Shown here in pieces: positions 46,334-54,366 of a stretch of 64,000 nucleotides of DNA (position 1 is its first letter; every line of letters starts with the position of its first letter). The notes under the pieces were generated by a model that was not told the DNA's origin, did not search any database, and saw only the letters and a list, made by a program, of their open reading frames with translations. This stretch comes from Siphonodentalium dalli (lineage: Eukaryota; Mollusca; Scaphopoda; Gadilida; Siphonodentaliidae), in NCBI GenBank assembly GCA_032622095.1, contig CP136065.1, forward strand, positions 39,187,503 to 39,251,502, given 5' to 3'. The position numbers were made by a program, and so were the translations under genes.

Positions 46334-47165
46334 TTAGGGATCAAAACGCTCAGTCGCTGCAATATATTGCTGTGTGATGAGAAATAATTTCTTATTTTTT
46401 TGGGACGAGACATCGGGTATTCCACACATGAGTTCAGCAGTATCGGTTATTGCGATATTTTCGCGGGTCAGTTTCACTAGAAATTCGGAGCGCTCACTTT
46501 GGTACAATGGGCACATGAAGAAATGGTGATAGGCGTCCTCATATCGATTTCCACAGGGACATGCGGGGCTATCAGCGATGAAATTGTTGAACATATCAGA
46601 TCGGAGTTCACTACAGAAATTACGTATGCGACAATGAACAATGTTGTATTTTCTGCGTCCAGCGTAGAAATGTTGAGGGGGACTGAGCGTGGGATCTATC
46701 AGGTTCAAGTCGGTTTTAAAGGTAGAAAATTGGTCCGCGTCGGTGATTAATTTGGGAAGTTTATTCCATTCTAAGACTATCACTGGGAAAAATGATTGTT
46801 TGAAGTGTTCAGTGTTGCTATGGTATGAATAAAATTTACTGGGACGACGCCAATTATAATCTGCAACTTCATGTGATCTGGGTAGGAAGATAGGATCGAT
46901 AGGAAGGTGCTAAATTATTAACTATTTTATAGAGTGCCTGCAATTTATGTATTTGACGTCTTTTGTATAGTGAAGGCCAACCAACTTCCTGTAGTGCCAT
47001 ATTGTCCGAAGCAGAATGGGTGATACCACTGACTATACGCCCAGCGTCGATATGAAGCCGGTCAAGCATCTCTAACAGTAATCCGAAGGATTGTCCCACA
47101 CTGCATCCGAGTAATCAAATAGGGGTAATATATATGTTTTGTAAATAATTTCAATGGTTTTCTCC
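46334..47165 (-). mobile_element. Non-LTR retrotransposon relic (C-terminal end of reverse transcriptase ORF)
   Basis: Minus strand, three frames in order: 'YKTYILPLFDYSDAVWDN' (about 47,150-47,095), then 46,869-47,099 with 'RIVSG', 'ELGWPSLYKRRQIHKL'-type and 'LYKIVNNLAPSYRSYLP' stretches, then 46,334-46,870 with 'LPRSHEVADYNWRRPSKFYSY', 'SFFPVIVLEWNKLP' and a CxC...HHxxxC knuckle near the end. These are the familiar tail motifs of jockey/CR1-like reverse transcriptase ORFs. At least two frameshifts; the rest of the RT, the endonuclease and the 5' end are missing (5' truncation is usual for LINEs). The 3' tail may extend to about 45,840. Confidence 0.8.
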
Positions 47166-47169
47166 AGTT

Positions 47170-47529
47170 AACATGGACCACATTAACAGACAATTATATC
47201 TATTGTCAATATATCACCCGTGTGGCCTTAGTAATGATTGTGGCAATGTTTTCTTTGCACAATATAACTTCAAATTAAATTTAACCAAAAAAATAAAATA
47301 TAGCTCAATACTTCTATTTCAAATACATGTAGTTCATGGGTGATCTGCTGTATACATCTTAGATTTCTTGTATTCTAATAATGCTGTAGTATATGCAGAA
47401 TAGTCCCACATAAACATTAATTGTATTATTTCACGTGTGGGTGGCTTGAGCTCACTCCCCGAACCAACATATTTTGTTTACACGATGTGTACCACACGTT
47501 ATTAATTTATGGCTGGAGCCATGAATTAA
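47170..47529. other. No gene seen
   Basis: Non-coding. Contains the palindrome TTAATTTATGGCTGGAGCC followed by ATGAATTAA at about 47,501-47,530. Confidence 0.4.
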
Positions 47530-47784
47530 ATTTATAACTTAATTTGATTTTAAGATAACATGTTAAACTGAACGTTTACAGAAGACATCTTCGACTCAAA
47601 TGAATTATTTATTTCCATTTATATGTTATCGATATTAGATCGTTATTATTACTGGGAATTTATTTATATTGGCGTACAGTGTCCCTTTAAAAAGGCTGTA
47701 GATCGATATATCATATCTGTACCGGTATGTTAAATTAGCTCTTATACATCCTTCCAATTATTTACAATAAACGAGCATTGTCCG
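47530..47784 (+). repeat. Dispersed repeat, part B (copy 2, left piece)
   Basis: Collinear with 19,440-19,670 and 63,120-63,260/63,905-63,960. It is cut at 'cattgtccgtta' by the Harbinger-like element; the homologous continuation resumes at 58,403. Confidence 0.8.
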
Positions 47785-48123
47785 TTAGGGCGCGTACACA
47801 TGGCGGGCAAGAAAATATCAGGTATGCCCCATGTGACTTACTTGACCAATCAAATAAATAATACCGGAAAATATCCGACGAAGGCAGCGCGCTGATATTT
47901 TATCGCCAGTTGGTGATATGTGTTCACCTTGATTGGTGGACATCGGTATCTGTTAACTAATCTCTATAAGGGACACGCTGGTATAACCGTTCACGCACTC
48001 GAGTTATGATCCATCAATATTATCGCCTGTTTCAACAATTGACTTCGTAATTCCATTTTGGATTGTTTGACATTATCGCTGAGCTATTATATGGATATGT
48101 GTGGGGACATATATATCAGAAGA

Positions 48124-48256
48124 ATAGGCGTCTCCTTACCGTCACATCTAAAAATAGAATCTTTGGGGGTCTAAAATTGGTTGTGGGTGTCTCGTTCGCG
48201 TCACATCTAAAAATAGAATCTTTGGGGTCTAAAATTGGTTGTACTAAAATATTCCC
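48124..48256 (+). repeat. Terminal motif pair, left end of the palindromic element
   Basis: A 60-bp unit with CACATCTAAAAATAGAATCT, 'ttgggg' and 'tctaaaattggttgt' occurs twice in tandem. A third copy lies at the inner end of the arm (52,484-52,535), upstream of the first ORF. Confidence 0.85.
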
Positions 48257-48420
48257 AAAATATCAAAAACCCAAAAATTATTTTTCCAAAAATTATTTTT
48301 TCCAAAACATTTCAAAATCCCAAAACTTCCAAAAAATTTTAAAACCCCAAAATTTCAAAAAAGAAAAAAATTCAAAACCCTCAAAATTATTTCTCCAAAA
48401 AAAGTTTAAATAAAAAATTT
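48256..48420 (+). repeat. A-rich 'ccaaaa/ttcaaaa' low-complexity tract (mirror at 57,252-57,416)
   Basis: Variants of 'tcccaaaa', 'ttccaaaa' and 'tttcaaaa' next to the terminal motif. The same combination of terminal motif plus a 'cttcaaaaatttcaaaaa' tract appears at the inner arm end (52,536-52,668), so the two ends of an arm resemble each other in direct orientation. Confidence 0.75.
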
Positions 48421-49055
48421 ATAACGAGTTTTCGGTTTCTGATAATCTCGATATTAAAATGTCGAATGTTAAATTATTTGCGCGTAATATCTTTCGTTAT
48501 TTTTTTTTGTTCAAATATTTTTCATGAAATTATTAATCGATGTTTAGAAATAGCTTTATTGGACATTGTGACCATCGATATGAATGCATACATTCCAGTG
48601 TTTTATCGGACGCAGTTCATATAATTGTCATACCTGAAAATAGACACCATTACTTTTACATAAATAATAAAGAGCGTTTATTCTTTACACTCTCTCTATC
48701 CCATATGACAGGTGTGTATTATCGTGAATTATTGGAAGTTTTGAGATGTACTATGTTCAATCCCTAACGGTCGAAAATTGTAATGTGAAATTACAACCCT
48801 CCAGAATGAATTGTCATATTCGCTGTACACGCAATCACACGCGACATTGGTGGTAACAATGTGTCTTTCACACCTTTGCTTTACCAAATGAATTATATTA
48901 TTTCCCCGGTCACAGTTATATGCTATTCAGAAAACATATCGATTTAATGTCTGAACAAACGAGTTAGTATCAATTAAGGTTGATAAACTGTGTCATTCAC
49001 ACGATAATTAGTTAGCCAAAAACATGCATACGTCCAGGACACTCAATTATATAAA

Positions 49056-49640
49056 TTGCTTTGATGACATTGTTATAACAACATTACGTAATAACCACTT
49101 ATCGCCCCACATTCATACTTACGCTTTGGACATTTTATCAGTTTATCACGTGATCACTAAATGTGGCAATCGGGTATCCACCGATGCCTGCAATATATTA
49201 TTTATAATAATTGGACTCATTGATCTCACGTGAATAATACTCTTAGTTGTTCCAATAAAATAGTTATCAAATTCGATCACCAATAGATTTGACTGTGGAA
49301 TGTAATGACCTTTAACTTATTTATCGATCTAAAGGGACACTCATTATGAATGAATGTTAACAATACAAGCGCACGGATGAAGAGCGTTGAACATATACGA
49401 AATTACTACACGAATGAATTGAACCTTGAAATTTATATTTCACATCTTACCAACAACAGCTACAGACATAATCATAGTATTATACTGTCTTGCATGTACA
49501 CACGCTATGACATCATTAAAGGCGGACAATCCACTCATGGTGTGACAACAGATACAGACATAGGCATAGTGTTATACAGTCTTCTATGTACCCATGCGAT
49601 GACACCATTAAAGTACATTGGATGTTAGGTCTATGACTCT
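49056..49640 (+). repeat. Internal direct repeat of the left arm, copy 1
   Basis: 49,125-49,320 recurs at 50,290-50,500 ('cattttatcagtttatcacgtgatcactaaatgtggcaa'). 49,333-49,620 recurs at 50,897-51,180 and in part at 50,668-50,830 ('gaagagcgttgaacatatacgaaattactacacgaatga'). Short ORFs lie in both copies but contain internal 110-bp sub-repeats, so they are probably not genes. Mirrored in the right arm (56,032-56,616). Confidence 0.7.
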
Positions 49641-49655
49641 TGAGTATGCACCAAT

Positions 49656-50021
49656 CAATGAGCAAATGAGCAATAAAAATGAGCAAATGAGCAAGAAAGT
49701 GAGCAAATGAGCAAGAAAATGAGCAAATGAGCAAGAAAATGAGCAAATGAGCAAGAAAATGAGCAAATGAGCAATAAAAATGAGCAAATGAGCATAAAAA
49801 TTAGCAAATGAGCAAGAAAATGAGCAAATGAGCAAGAAAATGAGCAAATGAGCAATAAAAATGAGCAAATGAGCAAAAAAATTAGCAAATGAGCAAGAAA
49901 ATGAGCAAATGAGCAATAAAAATGAGCAAATGAGCAAATAAATGAGCAAATGAGCAAAAAAATGAGCAATAAAATGAGCAAATGAGCAATAAAAATGAGC
50001 AAATGAGCAAAAAAATGGGCA
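49656..50021 (+). repeat. Subterminal GAGCAAAT tandem array, left arm
   Basis: About 366 bp of 'gagcaaatgagcaagaaaat' (period about 20 bp, built on a 9-11-bp half unit), with aat/aag/aaa variants. The hydrophobic 'LICSF' ORFs read through it on the minus strand are artefacts. One unit differs between arms (g/t). Confidence 0.9.
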
Positions 50022-51305
50022 TACCTGTATGTAGGCCTACCAGTGGATGAATAGTCTGCCGGAGAAGTACTGTGTAGACAGGTCTTGTCGGTAAGAGAGT
50101 CAGACGATAAGTGAAGGCTCGGCTATTAAAACATAGTAATGCGATAGCGAACATCAAACGAGTCTGCGCACGCATATCTGTCAAAGGATACGATGGCAGT
50201 CATTGGTCAATTTATCCCCGGTGTCAGCTCAGTACCCAATCGGGACGAAGCCGAAGGTCAACTCATTTTTTTTTGCTCATTATAGTACGTCACTTGAACA
50301 TTTTATCAGTTTATCACGTGATCACTAAATGTGGCAATTGGGTATCCACCGATGCCTGCAATTTATTATTTATAATAATTGGACTCATTGATCTCACGTA
50401 AATAATACTCTTAGTTGTTCCAATAAAATAGTTATCAAATTCGATCACCAATAGATTTGACTGTGGAATATAATGACCTTTAACTTATTTATCGATCTAT
50501 GTTAGAACATGGTCTTAACAAAAAACTTGACCATAACAAAAATTACCTTACATTTATGCATGAATCTAATTAGACCATACGTAAATATTGTCAGCTTATC
50601 GTCTGATGAGCAAATCCGATGTTTATCAAAAATAGTACAACTTCCAGTTGGTAATTACTCTTACGAATGAAGAGCGTTGAACATATACGAAATTACTACA
50701 CGAATGAACTGAAATTTATATTTTCACATCTTACCAACAACAGATACAGACATAGTCATAGTGTTATACTATCTTACATGTACCCATGCTATGACATCAT
50801 TCGAAGGGACAATACACTCAATGAGTTAAAGTGACACGAAACAAGGGACGTGATGTAATATTGGTGTTTGAATCTTAAAGGAACACAAGACACTCTAAAG
50901 GGACACTCATTATGAATGAATGTTAACAATACAAGCGCACGAATGAAGAGCGTTGAACATATACGAAATTACTACACGAATGAATTGAACCTTGAAATTT
51001 ATATTTCACATCTTACCAACAACAGCTACATGCATTATCATAGGGTTATACTGTCTTGCATATACACACGCTATGACATCATTAAAGGCGGACAATCCAC
51101 TCACGGTGTGACAACAGATACAGACATAGGCATAGTGTTATACAGTCTTCTATGTACCAATGCTATGACATAATTAAAGGGGGGATAATACACGCACGGT
51201 GTGGAATGTTAAAGTGACACGCGGTAAGGGACGTGATGTAATATTGGTGAAACCCCCCCCCCTTATAGATATATAACGAAGACGAGAATAACATGTTGAT
51301 GAAGT

Positions 51306-51311
51306 TTATTG
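51306..51311 (-). terminator. Poly(A) signal AATAAA for the zinc-finger ORF, left arm
   Basis: AATAAA on the minus strand a few bases past the stop of the 189-codon ORF; mirrored at 54,361-54,366. Such tight spacing is virus-like. Confidence 0.6.
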
Positions 51312-51315
51312 AAAT

Positions 51316-51885
51316 TTAATCATTGTCTGAATCTTCGACCGTTAGATTTACTTCTAAGAGTTTCTTGAATTTTCTCATCGCTTCATCTGCAGCCCATTCA
51401 TTATTATATCCGTGTTTGGTCAGTTTGACCATTTTCTTCATGATCATGGTATGTATGCGTGATGTTTTCAATCGATACTGGTATTCTATTAATCGTCTAT
51501 AACTTTTGAGAAACAGAGCAAACTCTGTGTCGATGGTATCCTCTTTTCCCGACATGCTCTCATCTCCCGAAATGCTCTCTTCTTCTTTCACATCATTGGT
51601 GACACGTTTCATCATACTTTTGAATGTGTCCATCTCGTTGACACATCGCGCAGCTTTCTTAAGACCGAATACCGTTCTACTACCGACGCCATTACCATCT
51701 TCTGAATCTGATAGCGTTCCACGTTCATCTTCATCTGAATCTAGAACCGCTTCGTCAGATTCATCGGTATCTTCTCCGAAGAGAGTTGGTTTTGTCTCGG
51801 ACATAACTCCGTGTTTAATCTGTTTATGTCTTTGTAGATTGTAGTTCGTCGATAAAATAATGCCACATAAATCACACCCGTGCAT
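51316..51885 (-). CDS. C2H2 zinc-finger / acidic protein of the palindromic element (left arm, intact)
   Basis: 189 residues. Seen: one C2H2 finger at the N-terminus (C4, C7, H20, H25; spacing C-x2-C-x12-H-x4-H), a strongly acidic Ser/Asp/Glu stretch about 38-65, a second acidic patch about 100-118, then a basic helical C-terminal domain (about 120-180) with several Tyr and Lys. This suggests a nucleic-acid-binding regulatory or packaging protein, but I do not recognise a family. The ATG lies 28 nt after TATAAGAG (a TATA-like box) and overlaps the end of the 64-codon ORF; AATAAA follows the stop. The right-arm twin is interrupted by a stop. Confidence 0.7.
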   Translation of the reverse strand: MHGCDLCGIILSTNYNLQRHKQIKHGVMSETKPTLFGEDTDESDEAVLDSDEDERGTLSDSEDGNGVGSRTVFGLKKAARCVNEMDTFKSMMKRVTNDVKEEESISGDESMSGKEDTIDTEFALFLKSYRRLIEYQYRLKTSRIHTMIMKKMVKLTKHGYNNEWAADEAMRKFKKLLEVNLTVEDSDND

Positions 51886-52066
51886 TATCGCGAATTATTG
51901 GAAGAACCATCACTCTTATAAGTAGCGATAAAAAGAGAGAATAAGGTGCGGTATACAACCGTCGCTCTAAGAGTACGTTCGTCCCGGGGCTAGGGTATAG
52001 ATATTTGACCGCCGGTGATTCAATTAATGCCAATTTATCAGTATGGTACTCTATGTATTCATTCAT
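51872..52066 (-). CDS. Small ORF of the palindromic element (left arm, 64 aa)
   Basis: 64 codons, starting 7 nt after the stop of the 108-codon ORF and overlapping the start of the zinc-finger ORF by 14 nt. The C-terminal half has a hydrophobic run (about residues 43-58) ending in Arg/Asn. The same ORF is intact in the right arm. However, the putative TATA box of the next gene lies within it, so its 3' half may be open by chance. Product unknown. Confidence 0.45.
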   Translation of the reverse strand: MNEYIEYHTDKLALIESPAVKYLYPSPGTNVLLERRLYTAPYSLFLSLLIRVMVLPIIRDNARV

Positions 52067-52073
52067 GATTTGG

Positions 52074-52400
52074 CTAATCGTATGACACTGCTCTTTTCAT
52101 TTTCTTCTTATTATTATTAGACAAACCTCCATCAGACACTCTCTTGTTGGTTTGTTTGGACGATTTACGTGTGTTTGTCAACTTATTTGCTGCAACTTCA
52201 GCCTTAGCCATTTCAATCGCTTGAGCGATGGGTGTCACCACGTTAATAAGTGGTTTTAAAACGTCTTCTTCACTATCACTATTTTTAGTTCTGTCAATAA
52301 AGTATCGACCCTGATTATCTGGTATTAACTTCCCATCAACCATATCTCTGAAATGTTTTCTCCACATTTCAAGATCTGCTGGAATATACGGGATCGACAT
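52074..52400 (-). CDS. Small basic protein of the palindromic element (left arm, 108 aa)
   Basis: 108 residues: N-terminal block with aromatic and charged residues (IPYIPADLEMWRKHF...), an acidic patch (SDSEED, about 41-46), then a Lys-rich tail ending KKKMKR near residue 100 that looks like a nuclear-localisation or nucleic-acid-binding signal. Codon 2 is Ser here and Trp in the right-arm twin, one base apart. A TATA-like TATAAGAG lies 61 nt before the ATG, beyond that the internal copy of the terminal motif. Family not recognised; from context a small virion-core or DNA-binding protein is possible. Confidence 0.65.
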   Translation of the reverse strand: MSIPYIPADLEMWRKHFRDMVDGKLIPDNQGRYFIDRTKNSDSEEDVLKPLINVVTPIAQAIEMAKAEVAANKLTNTRKSSKQTNKRVSDGGLSNNNKKKMKRAVSYD

Positions 52401-52460
52401 GTTTCTTCAAAATGTACAAGTCACTCTTTTTTCTGCATTTTATTTTAGAAAGTTTATCGC

Positions 52461-52468
52461 CTCTTATA
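52461..52468 (-). promoter_or_regulatory. TATA-like box before the 108-aa ORF, left arm
   Basis: TATAAGAG on the minus strand (plus strand CTCTTATA), mirrored at 53,203-53,210. The same octamer precedes the zinc-finger ORF (51,913-51,920; mirrored 53,751-53,758), suggesting one promoter class. Confidence 0.5.
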
Positions 52469-52535
52469 AAAATCGATTATTGCATCTAAAAATAGAATCT
52501 TTGGGTCTAAAATTGGTTGTACTAAAATATTCCCA

Positions 52536-52900
52536 AAAAACCCAAAACTTCAAAAATTTCAAAAAACTTCAAAAATTTCAAAAAACTTCAAAAATTTCAA
52601 AAACTTCAAAAATTTCAAAAATTTCAAAAACTTCAAAAAACTTCAAAAATTTAAAAAAATTCAAAAATAAGACCCCGCCGGCGGCGGACCCCGGCGGCGG
52701 CGGCGGCGGCAACCGGCGGCGGCGGCAACCGGCGGCGGCATTGCGGTAATGACGGTATTTGCCGCCGGCGGCGGTGGCATTGCAGTATTTTACTGCGGGG
52801 TCCGTCGGTGGCGGACCCCGGCGGCGGCGGCGGCACCGCCGCCGCAGTAAAATACCGCAATGCCGCCGCCGCCGGCGGCAAATACCGGCATTACCGCAAT

Positions 52901-52936
<36 letters not shown>

Positions 52937-53132
52937 AAATACCGTCATTACCGCAATGCCGCCGCCGCCGCCGCCGCCGGGGTCCGCCGCCGGCGGGGTC
53001 TTATTTTTGAAGTTTTTGAATTTTTTGAAGTTTTTTGAAGTTTTTGAAATTTTTGAAATTTTTGAAGTTTTTGAAAATTTTGAAGTTTTTTGAAATTTTT
53101 GAAGTTTTTTGAAATTTTTGAAGTTTTGGGTT
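52536..53132. other. Centre of the palindrome: TTCAAAAA tracts flanking a CGG-rich core
   Basis: 52,536-52,668 and 53,000-53,132 are 'cttcaaaaatttcaaaaa' tracts (inverted). Between them are about 330 bp of (CGG)n/(CCG)n with unit 'attgcggtaatgacggtatttgccgc'. The axis is near 52,820; the non-complementary spacer contains a small stem GGGGTCCG/CGGACCCC (52,797-52,819). The right side has about 31 bp more (one extra CGG-block unit). The Pro/Ala/Gly-rich ORFs here are artefacts. It lies between two divergent gene cassettes and may act as their common upstream region. Confidence 0.8.
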
Positions 53133-53202
53133 TTTTGGGAATATTTTAGTACAACCAATTTTAGACCCAAAGATTCTATTTTTAGATGCAATAATCGATT
53201 TT

Positions 53203-53210
53203 TATAAGAG
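53203..53210 (+). promoter_or_regulatory. TATA-like box before the 108-aa ORF, right arm
   Basis: TATAAGAG, 61 nt upstream of the ATG at 53,271; mirror of 52,461-52,468. Confidence 0.5.
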
Positions 53211-53270
53211 GCGATAAACTTTCTAAAATAAAATGCAGAAAAAAGAGTGACTTGTACATTTTGAAGAAAC

Positions 53271-53597
53271 ATGTGGATCCCGTATATTCCAGCAGATCTT
53301 GAAATGTGGAGAAAACATTTCAGAGATATGGTTGATGGGAAGTTAATACCAGATAATCAGGGTCGATACTTTATTGACAGAACTAAAAATAGTGATAGTG
53401 AAGAAGACGTTCTAAAACCACTTATTAACGTGGTGACACCCATCGCTCAAGCGATTGAAATGGCTAAGGCTGAAGTTGCAGCAAATAAGTTGACAAACAC
53501 ACGTAAATCGTCCAAACAAACCAACAAGAGAGTGTCTGATGGAGGTTTGTCTAATAATAATAAGAAGAAAATGAAAAGAGCAGTGTCATACGATTAG
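53271..53597 (+). CDS. Small basic protein of the palindromic element (right arm, 108 aa)
   Basis: Twin of the ORF at 52,074-52,400, identical in length and sequence except residue 2 (Trp for Ser). Both copies being open and nearly identical means either recent origin, concerted evolution between arms, or selection. Function unknown (see left-arm entry). Confidence 0.65.
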   Translation: MWIPYIPADLEMWRKHFRDMVDGKLIPDNQGRYFIDRTKNSDSEEDVLKPLINVVTPIAQAIEMAKAEVAANKLTNTRKSSKQTNKRVSDGGLSNNNKKKMKRAVSYD

Positions 53598-53604
53598 CCA
53601 AATC

Positions 53605-53799
53605 ATGAATGAATACATAGAGTACCATACTGATAAATTGGCATTAATTGAATCACCGGCGGTCAAATATCTATACCCTAGCCCCGGGACGAACGTACTC
53701 TTAGAGCGACGGTTGTATACCGCACCTTATTCTCTCTTTTTATCGCTACTTATAAGAGTGATGGTTCTTCCAATAATTCGCGATAATGCACGGGTGTGA
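53605..53799 (+). CDS. Small ORF of the palindromic element (right arm, 64 aa)
   Basis: Identical to the left-arm ORF at 51,872-52,066. It follows the 108-codon ORF by 7 nt and overlaps the zinc-finger start at 53,786. Confidence 0.45.
   Translation: MNEYIEYHTDKLALIESPAVKYLYPSPGTNVLLERRLYTAPYSLFLSLLIRVMVLPIIRDNARV
53751..53758 (+). promoter_or_regulatory. TATA-like box before the zinc-finger ORF, right arm
   Basis: TATAAGAG, 28 nt before the ATG at 53,786, inside the 64-codon ORF. Transcription from it would start almost at the ATG. Confidence 0.5.
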
Positions 53800-54355
53800 T
53801 TTATGTGGCATTATTTTATCGACGAACTACAATCTACAAAGACATAAACAGATTAAACACGGAGTTATGTCCGAGACAAAACCAACTCTCTTCGGAGAAG
53901 ATACCGATGAATCTGACGAAGCGGTTCTAGATTCAGATGAAGATGAACGTGGAACGCTATCAGATTCAGAAGATGGTAATGGCGTCGGTAGTAGAACGGT
54001 ATTCGGTCTTAAGAAAGCTGCGTGATGTGTCAACGAGATGGACACATTCAAAAGTATGATGAAACGTGTCACCAATGATGTGAAAGAAGAAGAGAGCATT
54101 TCGGGAGATGAGAGCATGTCGGGAAAAGAGGATACCATCGACACAGAGTTTGCTCTGTTTCTCAAAAGTTATAGACGATTAATAGAATACCAGTATCGAT
54201 TGAAAACATCACGCATACATACCATGATCATGAAGAAAATGGTCAAACTGACCAAACACGGATATAATAATGAATGGGCTGCAGATGAAGCGATGAGAAA
54301 ATTCAAGAAACTCTTAGAAGTAAATCTAACGGTCGAAGATTCAGACAATGATTAA
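53786..54355 (+). pseudogene. C2H2 zinc-finger / acidic protein, right arm, interrupted by a stop
   Basis: Same 189-codon frame as the left arm, but codon 80 is TGA where the left arm has CGA (a C-to-T change). The N-terminal 79 codons keep the zinc finger and acidic stretch; an ATG five codons after the stop reopens the C-terminal 105 codons. So only the left arm can make the full protein. AATAAA follows at 54,361. Confidence 0.85.
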
Positions 54356-54360
54356 ATTTC

Positions 54361-54366
54361 AATAAA
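54361..54366 (+). terminator. Poly(A) signal AATAAA, right arm
   Basis: Five bases after the TAA of the zinc-finger frame; mirror of the left-arm signal. Confidence 0.6.

Noticed and set aside
49350..49628. 92-aa ORF with an 85-aa relative at 50,916-51,173 (and mirrors)
   Set aside because: It looked like a duplicated gene, but it contains a 110-bp DNA sub-repeat and lies in larger direct repeats, so the ORF is better explained by repeated non-coding DNA.
49516..50184. Long hydrophobic ORFs rich in LLICSF/AHLLIF (and mirror at 55,488-56,156)
   Set aside because: They only read through the GAGCAAAT tandem array in three frames; no start context or conservation beyond the repeat.
52651..53093. 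Pro/Ala/Arg/Gly-rich ORFs at the palindrome centre
   Set aside because: They come from CGG/CCG repeats open in every frame on both strands.
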